A stretch of DNA of 64,000 nt from Bradyrhizobium sp. CCGB12. Its GTDB lineage: Bacteria > Pseudomonadota > Alphaproteobacteria > Rhizobiales > Xanthobacteraceae. The notes under the pieces were generated by a model that worked only from the letters and a program-made list of their open reading frames with translations, ran no database searches and was not told the DNA's origin. The position numbers were made by a program, and so were the translations under genes. Numbering within the stretch: the stretch's first letter is position 1; each line of letters starts with the position of its first letter. The stretch is from assembly GCF_024199845.1 (NCBI RefSeq), contig NZ_JANADO010000001.1:310001-374000 (forward strand). Direction: 5' to 3'. Shown here piece by piece: positions 28,862 through 37,163 of the stretch.

Positions 28862-28885
28862 GAGCGGCGGCGCGATCCGCCGCTC
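28862..28885 (+). terminator. GC hairpin after the methyltransferase gene
   Basis: Perfect nine-base arms GAGCGGCGG / CCGCCGCTC around a six-base loop, 15 bases after the stop codon. No T run follows, so it may terminate or simply stabilise the 3' end. Confidence 0.5.
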
Positions 28886-29002
28886 ACGCGTACACGTGCG
28901 TCATCGCGCCGCTGCACATTGTCATATGACAAAATGATGATGTCACACGGCCTACATCGAATCCCTGTAAATCCCGTACCCGAAAGCATTTTGGGGGAGA
29001 GC

Positions 29003-29662
29003 ATGATCAAGAATTATCTCGAGCAGCTGCGGATCCAGCGCTGGGACGACCATCGCTATTATCACCACAGCCGCATCAATCAGAGCCTGCACTTCGTCAG
29101 CGCGCTGAGCTTCCTCTTTGCCTATGTCTGGCTGTTCATCGATCCCATGATCTCCGCGCTGGTCGGCTGGCTGGTCTCGATGACCTCGCGCCAGGCCGGT
29201 CACTTCTTCTTCGAGCCGCACACCTACGACCACATCAACCAGGCGACGCACGAGCACAAGGAAGAGATCAAGGTCGGCTACAACCTTCAGCGCAAGGTCG
29301 TGCTGATGGCGATCTGGGCAGCGTCCCCGCTGGTGCTGTTCGTCGATCCCACGCTGTTCGGCCTGTTCACGCCCTGGGCGACCGCGACCGACTTCATGCG
29401 GCAGGTTGCCAAGATCTGGCTGGTGATCGGCGGCGGCGGTCTTCTGTTCCGCACCGTGCACCTGTTCTTCATCCGGGACGTCGAGACCGGCCTCGTCTGG
29501 ATGACCAAGATCCTGACCGACCCCTTCCACGATCTGATGCTCTATCGCAAGGCTCCGCTTGCCCTGATGCGCGGCGAGCTGATGGATCCCGGCCTGCACC
29601 TCAACCCCGAGCACACGCTGGGCCTCATCGGCGAGCCCACGCTCGAAGAGCAGCACGCCTGA
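29003..29662 (+). CDS. Histidine-rich membrane protein, Mpo1/DUF962-like
   Basis: A 219-residue protein with about four membrane helices. DDHRYYHHSRINQSLHFVSA and SRQAGHFFFEPHTYDH recall the H...N...H and QxxGHxxFE signatures of the DUF962/Mpo1 family, whose yeast member is an iron-dependent dioxygenase acting on 2-hydroxy fatty acids. The match is by pattern only. The ATG at 29003 follows GGGGGAGAGC. It sits between lipid-type genes, which is consistent with a fatty-acid-modifying role. Without a search the function stays open. Confidence 0.6.
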   Translation: MIKNYLEQLRIQRWDDHRYYHHSRINQSLHFVSALSFLFAYVWLFIDPMISALVGWLVSMTSRQAGHFFFEPHTYDHINQATHEHKEEIKVGYNLQRKVVLMAIWAASPLVLFVDPTLFGLFTPWATATDFMRQVAKIWLVIGGGGLLFRTVHLFFIRDVETGLVWMTKILTDPFHDLMLYRKAPLALMRGELMDPGLHLNPEHTLGLIGEPTLEEQHA

Positions 29663-29703
29663 GCGCGCCGTCCTTACTGAACGCTCCGATGTCTGATGGT
29701 TAC

Positions 29704-29731
29704 GTCATGCCCGGCCTTGTGCCGGGCATCC
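29704..29731. repeat. Short hairpin repeat (family F), copy 1
   Basis: GTCATGCCCGGCC and GCCGGGCAT arms around a short TTGT loop. The same design occurs at 35064-35091. With the following family C element it fills the 338-base gap before the aminotransferase 3' end. Confidence 0.75.
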
Positions 29732-29767
29732 ACGTCTTGGGGGCTGCTCGCGCGGCGGCGCTTCCTT

Positions 29768-29954
29768 CGCCTCTCCCCGCGCGCGGGGAGAGGCCGCATT
29801 TGCGCGAAGCGCATGTGCGGGTGAGGGGGGCTCTCCGCGGGGGAACTGGTGGCGGTTCGCGCACTAACTCTCACCGCGCGCGCGGAGAGTCCCCCTCACC
29901 CGAACCCTCTCAGCGCGAGCGTAGCTCGTCGCGGCCCCGCAAGCGGGGCGAGGG
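29768..29954. repeat. Palindromic repeat (family C), copy 3, expanded
   Basis: A compound version of the family: CGCCTCTCCCCGCGCGCGGG, GGTGAGGGGGGCTCTCCGCG, then the inverse GCGGAGAGTCCCCCTCACCC and CCCCGCAAGCGGGGCGAGG. It lies between convergent genes (Mpo1-like and aminotransferase), a place where termination of both is needed. Confidence 0.78.
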
Positions 29955-30000
29955 AGTGGAGAGAGCGGTGCTCGGGGCGCAATTCGGTTGGGCTGCGGCC

Positions 30001-31665
30001 TCAGCGCCCAAGGCGCTTGGCCAGCATCTCTTTCAGGATCTGCCGCTTGATGTTCTTGTTGGTAAGCACGCCGTCGTGCCACCAGAAGCCGTCGGCCTTC
30101 ATCTTCTGCGCCGCGCGGACGAAGCGTTCGGCGACTTCGGTGAAGTCGGCGTCGGTGTAGTTGAGGCTGAAGATCAGCCGGCCGGTGCCGACCCAGCTCA
30201 ACGAGAGGCCTTCGGCGCGCAGATAGTATTGCAGCATCCAGTTATAGCGGGACGGCGTGGTGTATTTCACCGTCCAGATCGACGAGAAGTTGGCGAAGCG
30301 TACCGGCAGGCCGGCGCCCTCCATCATCTGGTTGAGCTTGTGGACGCGGCCGTTCCAGGTCTCCTCCAGGCCGTCATAGATGGCGCGGAAGTTCGGGCTG
30401 GCGAGCCGGCTCAAAAACTCGTCCATCGCCGTCATGACGTAGGGGTGCGAGTTGAAGGTGCCGCGCGCAAAGCAGATGTCGGCGGGACGATCATCGCGGA
30501 AGCGACGCATCAATTCGCGCTTGCCGCAGACGACGCCGACCGGCAGGCCGCCGGCGAGGCTCTTGCCGTAGGTCACCATGTCGGCGCGTACGCCGAAATA
30601 TTCCTGGGCGCCGCCGGCGGCGAGACGGAAGCCGACGAAGACCTCGTCGAAGATCAGCACGATGCCGCGTTGGTCGCAGACCTCGCGCAGCTTCTTCAGC
30701 CACTCGGTGTAGGCCGCGCGGTCAAAGTTGCCGCCGCGGGAGGAATCGACCAGCGAGGAATCGCCGGGCGCGTTGGCATTCGGATGCAGGCCCTGCAGCG
30801 GATTGACCAGCACGCAGGCGATGTCCTTGCGCGTGCGCAGGACATGCAGCGTCTTCTCCGACATCTCGGAGAGCGTGTAGGTCTCATGCGCGGCGATCGG
30901 GTTGCCGACGCCGGGCTGCACGTCGCCCCACCAGCCGTGATAGGCGCCGGCGAAGCGAACGAGATGCGTGCGCTTGGTGTGATAACGCGCGAGCCGAACT
31001 GCCTGCATCACGGCTTCGGTGCCGGACATGTGGAACGAGACCTCGTCGAGGCCGGAGATCTGGCAAAGCCGCTGCACGTTCTCGAGGATGACGGGATGGT
31101 AGGGACCGAGCACCGGACCCAGCGCATGGGCGCGCTTCTCGGAGCCTTCGATGCACTCCTTGTAGAAGTCGTTGCCGAAGATGTTGACGCCGTACGACCC
31201 CGTGAGATCGTAGGAGGTGTTGCCGTCGACATCCGTGATGGTGACGCCGCTGGACGATTCCATGAAGGTCGAGGTGCCCAGATGCTCGCGAACGAGGCGC
31301 GAGAACTGGAACGGCACGCGGTAGCTCTCGGTGAAGTTCAGGTCGGAGATCGTCTCTGCCGCCTCCCTCGTCATCGCGCGGCCCTTGGGGTAGCGATCGG
31401 CGTAGAGAGCGGCGAGACGGAAGAAGGCGTCCTTGCGCCGCTTCACCACGTTGTCAGGCGCGCCGTCGCAGCCGAAATACTTGTCGCCCTCGAACTCGTA
31501 GAACGGGAGCAGCTTTGCCACCCGGCGCGACATCTTGGAGTGCCCGGCGAGCGACCGGTGCTTGGCGCGGGAGAGTTCGATCCGCGCTTTCAGCTTCGGG
31601 AAGACGGCGGCAGCGGACGCTGCGGCGGCCACGGACATCGAGAGAATCGGGAGTGTCGTTTCCAT
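30001..31665 (-). CDS. Class III PLP aminotransferase (GSA-aminomutase-like)
   Basis: A 554-residue PLP enzyme, about 120 residues longer at the N-terminus than glutamate-1-semialdehyde aminomutases. FHMSGTEAVMQAVRLARYHT at 211-230 binds the PLP phosphate, AYHGWWGD follows at 241-248, IFDEVFVGFR at 338-347 contacts the cofactor ring, and Lys368 in TYGKSLAGGLPVG should form the Schiff base. The N-terminal extension is not recognised. It starts only 35 bases from the divergent decarboxylase-family gene. Its length and lipid neighbours argue against a haem role; an amino-alcohol or aminolipid substrate is possible. Confidence 0.82.
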   Translation of the reverse strand: METTLPILSMSVAAAASAAAVFPKLKARIELSRAKHRSLAGHSKMSRRVAKLLPFYEFEGDKYFGCDGAPDNVVKRRKDAFFRLAALYADRYPKGRAMTREAAETISDLNFTESYRVPFQFSRLVREHLGTSTFMESSSGVTITDVDGNTSYDLTGSYGVNIFGNDFYKECIEGSEKRAHALGPVLGPYHPVILENVQRLCQISGLDEVSFHMSGTEAVMQAVRLARYHTKRTHLVRFAGAYHGWWGDVQPGVGNPIAAHETYTLSEMSEKTLHVLRTRKDIACVLVNPLQGLHPNANAPGDSSLVDSSRGGNFDRAAYTEWLKKLREVCDQRGIVLIFDEVFVGFRLAAGGAQEYFGVRADMVTYGKSLAGGLPVGVVCGKRELMRRFRDDRPADICFARGTFNSHPYVMTAMDEFLSRLASPNFRAIYDGLEETWNGRVHKLNQMMEGAGLPVRFANFSSIWTVKYTTPSRYNWMLQYYLRAEGLSLSWVGTGRLIFSLNYTDADFTEVAERFVRAAQKMKADGFWWHDGVLTNKNIKRQILKEMLAKRLGR

Positions 31666-31700
31666 GACAACAAGCGCTAACCCTGCGAGCTGACAGATTC

Positions 31701-32564
31701 ATGACAGTCAAAGCCCTCATCGCCTCTTTCACCCAGCAGGAAGACCTCAACTTCCTGTTGACCAACCGCATTCCCCGCGCGGCGCTGACGCGCTTCATGG
31801 GCCGGTTCTCCAAGATCGAGAACCCCCTCGTGCGGGACTTCTCGATCGCGCTGTGGAAGCTGTTTTCCGACCTCGACCTGTCGGAGGCGCGCAAGACGCA
31901 TTTCAAGAGTCTGCACGATTGCTTCACGCGTGAGCTCAAGCCAGGCCTGCGGCCGTTCGACCCGGACCCCTCCGTCGTCGCCAGCCCGTCCGACGGCATC
32001 GTCGGTGCTCACGGCCGGATCGCCGACACCGAGCTGTTCCAGGTCAAGGGCGCGCCCTATTCGCTGCTCGACCTCGTCGGCGATTCCGCCCTGGTCGACC
32101 AGCACCGCAACGGAAGCTTCGTCACGCTGCGGCTGACCTCGAGCATGTATCATCGCTTCCACGCGCCCTATGATGCGCATATCGAACGCGTCACGCTGAT
32201 CCATGGCGACGTCTGGAACGTCAACCCGATTGCGCTGAAGCGCGTCGAGCGTCTCTTTTGCAAGAACGAGCGCGCGGTGATCCGTACGCATTTGTCGACC
32301 GGCGAGGCCGTGACGCTGGTGCCGGTTGCCGCGATCCTGGTCGCGAGCATCCGGTTGCACTTTCTCGACATGGTGCTGAACGCGCAGACGCGCGGTCCCG
32401 TCAATTTCCCCTGCGACGTCAACGTGACCAAGGGCGAGGAGCTCGGCTGGTTCGAGCACGGCTCGACCATCATCATCCTGGCGCCCGGCGATTTCGCGTT
32501 CTGCGACGGCATTGGCGAAGGCACCCGCATTCGCGCAGGTCAAGCGCTGTTGAAGAGAAAGTAG
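31701..32564 (+). CDS. Phosphatidylserine decarboxylase-family enzyme
   Basis: A 287-residue pyruvoyl enzyme precursor of the Psd type. SPSDG (Asp98), YHRFHAP (His154) and FEHGSTIII (Ser255, the self-cleavage and pyruvoyl site) are the catalytic elements. It would convert phosphatidylserine, or a related serine lipid, to the ethanolamine form that a PmtA-like enzyme could methylate. The length is nearer to E. coli Psd than to the short rhizobial form, so it may be an extra paralogue. It is divergent from the aminotransferase. Confidence 0.85.
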   Translation: MTVKALIASFTQQEDLNFLLTNRIPRAALTRFMGRFSKIENPLVRDFSIALWKLFSDLDLSEARKTHFKSLHDCFTRELKPGLRPFDPDPSVVASPSDGIVGAHGRIADTELFQVKGAPYSLLDLVGDSALVDQHRNGSFVTLRLTSSMYHRFHAPYDAHIERVTLIHGDVWNVNPIALKRVERLFCKNERAVIRTHLSTGEAVTLVPVAAILVASIRLHFLDMVLNAQTRGPVNFPCDVNVTKGEELGWFEHGSTIIILAPGDFAFCDGIGEGTRIRAGQALLKRK

Positions 32565-32635
32565 CCTTCAATCCGCCGCGCCCGCCGCCTATATCGTCCG
32601 CGGAAACGATTCGACGACACGACGGGTAACGAGTG

Positions 32636-33202
32636 ATGGCGCGGGCGCCGGTACTTGCGGCGGGTGGTATTGTGCTGCGGCGAGGTGCGCCGCCGCTGGT
32701 TGCAGTGGTGCGTCAGCGCAAGCGCAATGAATGGGTCCTGCCCAAGGGCAAGCTCGACGACGGCGAGACGCCGAAGGACGCCGCGCATCGCGAGGTGCTG
32801 GAGGAGACTGGCCACGATGTCGCCATCCACGAATTTCTGGGCACGCTGGTCTATCAGTCGGGCGGGCGCACCAAGGCCGTGCATTTCTGGCGCATGGAGG
32901 CCGATGGCGGCCCCGTCCGCAAGCTGATGAACGACATCAAGGCGGTGGACTGGCTGACGCTGGACGATGCCATCGCGCGGCTGTCGCGCGAGTATGAGCG
33001 CGCGTTTCTCACGCAGGTTGGTCCGATCGCGCTCGCGGCTGCGGGGCTGGCGCCTGCGGCCGTTCCCGAGCCGCCGTCGCTGGCGGCCGACGACATCGAT
33101 GCCGCCTTGCAGCCGCTGACGCCGGCCGAAGCCGCCTCGGTCGACGAGTTGCGGCACGGCCTGTTGCAGAAGGTGAAGGCCTGGCTGCGCGGCGAGGCGT
33201 GA
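32636..33202 (+). CDS. Nudix hydrolase
   Basis: A 188-residue hydrolase. The Nudix box is intact: GKLDDGETPKDAAHREVLEE followed by TG, giving the GX5EX7REUXEEXGU pattern. The N-terminal strand VRQRKRNEWVLPKGKL resembles diadenosine or polyphosphate-acting members. The C-terminal 60 residues are Ala/Pro-rich and extra. An in-frame GTG lies one codon upstream. It follows the decarboxylase gene by 71 bases. Substrate unknown; nucleoside diphosphates linked to another group are the family's usual substrates. Confidence 0.9.
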   Translation: MARAPVLAAGGIVLRRGAPPLVAVVRQRKRNEWVLPKGKLDDGETPKDAAHREVLEETGHDVAIHEFLGTLVYQSGGRTKAVHFWRMEADGGPVRKLMNDIKAVDWLTLDDAIARLSREYERAFLTQVGPIALAAAGLAPAAVPEPPSLAADDIDAALQPLTPAEAASVDELRHGLLQKVKAWLRGEA

Positions 33203-33285
33203 GGCGTCGTCGCGCCGCGCTGCTTGTGGGTGATGAAGTGTCCGCGAGCTGGTATGTTCGTAGGGGCGTCAGCTCTCTCCGAGTC

Positions 33286-33399
33286 GTCATTGCGAGCCAA
33301 CGGGTCCGCGCGAAGCGCGGCCCGATGGCAGGCTCCGCGAAGCAATCCAGAATCTTTCCGCGGAGGGACTCTGGATTGCTTCGCTGCGCTCGCAATGAC
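33286..33399. repeat. Palindromic repeat (family B), copy 2
   Basis: Arms GTCATTGCGAGCC...AAGCAATCCAGA and TCTGGATTGCTTCGC...CGCAATGAC, with an insert GGGTCCGCGCGAAGCGCGGCCC not present in the other two copies. It lies between the convergent Nudix and FecR-domain genes. Confidence 0.85.
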
Positions 33400-33443
33400 G
33401 GAGGAGAGGGCCGTGCTCAACGTCGACCTCATGGTGCGGAGCG

Positions 33444-34931
33444 TCACCGCCGCTCTTTCTTGTCCTTCGGAGAGGCGGGCCGACGCGGTGCTGCGGGGCG
33501 TTGTGTGGCGGGCAGGCGCTGCTGGAATCCGCCGGGGCGCTGCAGGCCTGGCTGTTGCGCCGCGGGCGGCTGGCCCGGCTGCATGCCGGTACGCGGCTGT
33601 CGCGGCTGCGGGCTCAGTTGCGGCGTCGTGCCCGGTTGTGGCGTCACTGTTCCTCCAGGCTGAAGCTGTCCGCCGCGCTGCGGCTGGACTTGCGGCGTGC
33701 CGTTGGGCGCGGTGCCCTGTCCACCGCGCTGTGCACCTGGACGTCCGGTGCCCTGCTGCTGGCCGGGCTGCGGCTGACCCTGTTGCTGTTGGCCCCGCTG
33801 CTGCTGTCCCTGGCCCGCGCGCTGGCCACCCGGCTGCACCGCACCGCCTTGTTGCCCCTGGCCCTGCCGCTGCGGCGGCTGGACGCCTTGCTGTGTTCCC
33901 TGGCGGCCCGGCGCGCCCGGTTGCTGCTGGCCCGGACGGAGGTTCTGGCCGGGCTGGCCGTTCGGCCGCTGCTGTTGCTGACCCGGCGCCGTGTTCGGAC
34001 GCAATTGCTGCTGTTGCGGCTGGACCGGCCGCGGAATACGGCTGAGCGCGCTCGGATTGGAGCGGCGGAAGTCGCGTTGTTCGGTGACGATCTGCCGGCC
34101 CGTGGTCTGCGCCAGATGCACCTGGCTGACGAAGCCGCGGTCGCGCGCGACCTGCTGCGGTGGAATGGTGATCGGCACTGCCGCATAGCGCATGATTCCG
34201 GCCGTCGCTGCGCCCGGTCGGATCGCAAAGCCGCTGGACGCTTGCGTCAGCGCGCCAAGCCGCGTGCCGCTGGTGCGATCGTCGACGTCGATATGCCCGA
34301 CCCGGCCGTCGGCGTCGGGATAGAGCTTGATGTTGACGTTGCTCGCCCTGTTCGCCGCTGCGCCTTCCGGCACGTCGACGACGCCGGTCGTGCCGCGGAT
34401 GCCGAGTGTCGCGGTCGGCGTCGTGATCTTCATGTCGCCGGTCTTCGCCACCGCTGCCGCAACGAAGGCGACCGTGCCCTTGCCGACGTCGAAGATCGCG
34501 GCATTCTGCTTGCCGCCGTCCTCATAGACGTAGCTGTCGACGGTGATTCTGGCGCTGGCGGAGAGATTGAACGTGGTGGCGTCGTTGAAGGTGACGCCGA
34601 GCGAGGAGTTCGACGAGGTCTGCACGACGTCGTTGAGATAGATGTCGTCGCGCACGCGCAGCGGATACGAGTTCTTGTCGCGGATCACTGTCGCGATCCC
34701 CGTCACCGTCGCGACGTTGCCGATCGGTTCGACTGCGGCGGGCTGCGCGTCTGTCGCGGGAACAGGTGAGGCCGACGGCGTCGGGGAGGGAGCGGGTATC
34801 GGCTGTGTTTGTGGCTGCGCCTGGGCAAGCTCCATCGCTTCGGATGCACAAGCCACGCTGCTGCCTGCCAGCGGCAATGCGAGCAGGGCGAGCGCGAGCA
34901 CGAAGCGGCGCCAGGCTACCAATGAAGTCAC
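33444..34931 (-). CDS. Exported FecR-domain protein with Gln/Pro/Gly-rich tail
   Basis: A 495-residue exported protein. After a signal peptide (ALALLALPLAGSSVACA) and a Pro-rich linker, residues about 72-205 form a FecR-type domain: IATVIRDKNSYPLRVRDDIY, TFNDATTFNLSASARITVDS and TTPTATLGIRGTTGVVDVPE. The last 230 residues are low complexity, dominated by Gln, Pro, Gly and Arg. No FecI-type sigma factor or TonB receptor adjoins it, so it is not a classical anti-sigma factor. A structural or adhesive envelope role is possible. Confidence 0.82.
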   Translation of the reverse strand: MTSLVAWRRFVLALALLALPLAGSSVACASEAMELAQAQPQTQPIPAPSPTPSASPVPATDAQPAAVEPIGNVATVTGIATVIRDKNSYPLRVRDDIYLNDVVQTSSNSSLGVTFNDATTFNLSASARITVDSYVYEDGGKQNAAIFDVGKGTVAFVAAAVAKTGDMKITTPTATLGIRGTTGVVDVPEGAAANRASNVNIKLYPDADGRVGHIDVDDRTSGTRLGALTQASSGFAIRPGAATAGIMRYAAVPITIPPQQVARDRGFVSQVHLAQTTGRQIVTEQRDFRRSNPSALSRIPRPVQPQQQQLRPNTAPGQQQQRPNGQPGQNLRPGQQQPGAPGRQGTQQGVQPPQRQGQGQQGGAVQPGGQRAGQGQQQRGQQQQGQPQPGQQQGTGRPGAQRGGQGTAPNGTPQVQPQRGGQLQPGGTVTPQPGTTPQLSPQPRQPRTGMQPGQPPAAQQPGLQRPGGFQQRLPATQRPAAPRRPASPKDKKERR

Positions 34932-35063
34932 GAGGAGGTCCCGGTGAGAACGCGGAGGCGAGAGCCGCGGATTTCAGCCGGGGTCAGCTGAATGGCCGAT
35001 GAATGGGTGTCGTAGAGAGGCGAACGCTTAAACCGCATGCAGTGCTAGCTTGGGGGCTAAGTA

Positions 35064-35091
35064 GGATGCCCGGGACAAGCCCGGGCATGAC
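35064..35091. repeat. Short hairpin repeat (family F), copy 2
   Basis: GGATGCCCGGG and CCCGGGCATGAC arms around ACAAG. It lies just after the 3' end of the DUF2147 gene on its left flank and may end its transcript. Confidence 0.72.
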
Positions 35092-35121
35092 GAAGACCGT
35101 GTGCTGGAGATGAGGTTAGCG

Positions 35122-35913
35122 TCAGCTCACGCGCTTCCAGGTCTGGCCGCCGCAGAACATGCCGCCGAACGCGCAGCCCTGCACGCGCATCGCATTCGGG
35201 CCCTTCATCGCGATGGTCGAGTCGTAGTTGCGGCCGGAGTTGGGATCGTGGATGCGGCCGCTCCACTTCGAGCCGTCGGGCTTCATGTTGATCAGGATGC
35301 GCTCGTTGGTCTTCACGGCATAGCCGCAGAGATTGGCGCCGCACTGCTCGACACGGACATTGCCCTTGTTCTCTTCGGTCGCCCACACGCCGACCGGCGA
35401 GTTCGGTATCGCGGCGGGCGCAGGCGCGGCAACGGGAGCCGGGGCCGGCGCGGGAGCAGCCGCGACGGGTGCGGGAACGGGAGCAGGCGCCGCAACAGGG
35501 GCGGCCTGCGTGTTGTCGGAGCCGACGGACGGAACGGCGGCAACAGTCGCGGGTGCTGCCGGGGCGGCGGGAGTGGTAACGGCTGGCGCGGCGGGCGCAG
35601 CCGATTGAGGCGCGGGCTGCTGCTGCACCGGAGCCGGTGTGGGCTGCGCCGTCGTGGTCGCCGGAGCCGGCGTGGTATCGATGTCATCGTCCTTGGAGCC
35701 GCCGAGGCCCTTGAGGTTGATGTTGTTCAGCTTGATCGGCTTGTCCGACAGGCCTGGCGCGACGATGGTCACGCAATTGAGCGAGGCGCAGTTGCGCGGC
35801 GTCTCGATGCGGATGTGCTGGCCTTCGATCTGGAACGAGATCGAACTGCCGGCATGTGCGGCGGCGGTCGACGCGAGGAAGAGCGCTGTGGCGGCGATGG
35901 TGAGCTTGTTCAT
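35122..35913 (-). CDS. Exported DUF2147-like protein with Ala/Pro linker
   Basis: A 263-residue secreted protein. A signal peptide (LTIAATALFLASTAAAHAGS) leads into a short domain with two cysteines (RNCASLNCVTI), then about 100 residues of Ala/Pro repeats, then a C-terminal DUF2147-like domain: GVWATEENKGNVRVEQCGAN, LCGYAV, ILINMKPDGSKWSGRIHDP. Four to six cysteines suggest disulfides. It is divergent from a paralogue of the same layout at 36111. Function unknown; DUF2147 proteins are periplasmic or surface proteins. Confidence 0.8.
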   Translation of the reverse strand: MNKLTIAATALFLASTAAAHAGSSISFQIEGQHIRIETPRNCASLNCVTIVAPGLSDKPIKLNNINLKGLGGSKDDDIDTTPAPATTTAQPTPAPVQQQPAPQSAAPAAPAVTTPAAPAAPATVAAVPSVGSDNTQAAPVAAPAPVPAPVAAAPAPAPAPVAAPAPAAIPNSPVGVWATEENKGNVRVEQCGANLCGYAVKTNERILINMKPDGSKWSGRIHDPNSGRNYDSTIAMKGPNAMRVQGCAFGGMFCGGQTWKRVS

Positions 35914-36110
35914 GACAACCTCCGAAAATGGCGTGGTCCCGGTATGGACTGACCGTCGCTGGTGGATGAAAGCGTGGTTCGACCCTATGCCGGGTCCACC
36001 CCGTCTTCCGTGACGGACGTCACAAGGGCTTGCGGCCGTCTGCGTGAGCCGGCGCACATTCGGCCATTCTTCATCTGGCTAACGTCGCCGCGGCACAGAG
36101 GGAGGCATCG

Positions 36111-36953
36111 ATGAAGCGGCTTGCGATTTCGCTTGGCACATTGATCGCCCTGATGGCGATTGCGCCCGCAGCCGAGGCTGGTTCCTTTTCCTTCTCGATC
36201 CGCGGCCACCGCTTCCATGTCGAGTCGCCCCGCCATTGCCGATCTGCGTCCTGTGTTTCGATGTCCACTCGCAGCCTCCGGCCGACAGACGACGTCGGCA
36301 CAGCACCGGCCGCGCGGCCGGCGCCCGCGCCGGTCGTCCAGGCGCCGCAGCCGGTTTGTCCGGCGGCGCCGGTCAAGTCGGCGCAAGCGGCGGTCCTCGC
36401 TCCGCTACCGGCACCGGTGGCCCCCGTCCTTGCTGCCGCGACATCACAGCCGGTCGTGCCTCCGCCTGCGCCAAAACTCGAGGTACCAAAGGGTGAGCTA
36501 CTGAGCCCCAATCCGCCGCGCATGGAGCCACCAGTCATCGCCCCGAAGCCGGAGACCAATCAGGGCACGACGATCTCTCAACGCAGCGACGATGAGCCGG
36601 CCTATTCGCCGCTCGGTGAATGGGAGAGCGTGGGTGCCAAGGGCACGGTCCGCATCGAGCGCTGTGGATCTGCACTGTGCGGTTACGCACTGACCGAGGC
36701 CTCAAGCCGTGGCGAGAGCGTGCTCGTCAACATGAAGCCGAAAACGCACGACGTCTGGACCGGCAGCATCTACAGCCGTTCCAGCGGCAACACCTATTAC
36801 TCGACGATGACGCTGAAGAGTTCTGGCAAGCTGCACGTCGAAGCCTGCGCGCTCGGCCACTTCTTTTGCTCCGGCAACGACTGGACGCGCGTTGAGGCGC
36901 CGCGAGAGCAAATGATCACGACGTCGCGGCAGTCGAGCGGTGTGAGATCGTAG
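36111..36953 (+). CDS. Exported DUF2147-like protein, paralogue
   Basis: A 280-residue protein with the same three parts as the divergent gene: signal peptide (LIALMAIAPAAEAGSF), a Cys-pair domain (SPRHCRSASCVSM), a Pro/Ala linker and the C-terminal domain (GEWESVGAKGTVRIERCGSA, LCGYALTE, VLVNMKPKTHDVWTGSIYS). The two share SFSFSIRGHRFHVESPRHC against SSISFQIEGQHIRIETPRNC. They probably arose by inverted duplication. The ATG follows GGGAGGCATCG. Confidence 0.8.
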   Translation: MKRLAISLGTLIALMAIAPAAEAGSFSFSIRGHRFHVESPRHCRSASCVSMSTRSLRPTDDVGTAPAARPAPAPVVQAPQPVCPAAPVKSAQAAVLAPLPAPVAPVLAAATSQPVVPPPAPKLEVPKGELLSPNPPRMEPPVIAPKPETNQGTTISQRSDDEPAYSPLGEWESVGAKGTVRIERCGSALCGYALTEASSRGESVLVNMKPKTHDVWTGSIYSRSSGNTYYSTMTLKSSGKLHVEACALGHFFCSGNDWTRVEAPREQMITTSRQSSGVRS

Positions 36954-36986
36954 CTCTCGCGATATGCCGTTAGATGCGCATTGCTG

Positions 36987-37137
36987 TGCCCTCGCCCCTT
37001 GTGGGAGAGGGCAGCTCCGCTGGTCGACACGGACTCACTGGGGTGAGGGGTTTGTCTCCACGAGCACAAGCGCGCGAGGATAGAACCCCTCATCCGTCGC
37101 GCTACGCGCGCCACCTTTTCCTAGAAGAGGAGAAGGG
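36987..37137. repeat. Diverged palindromic repeat (family C-like), copy 4
   Basis: GCCCTCGCCCCTTGTGGGAG, GGGGTGAGGGGTTTGTCTCC and the inverse AACCCCTCATCCGTCGCGCT, ending in CTAGAAGAGGAGAAGGG. It is a weaker relative of the copies at 7872, 14257 and 29768. It ends the DUF2147 paralogue transcript. Confidence 0.6.
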
Positions 37138-37163
37138 AAGAAGAGCCTGCGCTTGATGAGCCT

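Noticed and set aside
29689..31680. 663-codon frame opposite the aminotransferase and repeats
   Set aside because: Spans a known palindromic repeat and is antisense to a complete PLP enzyme.
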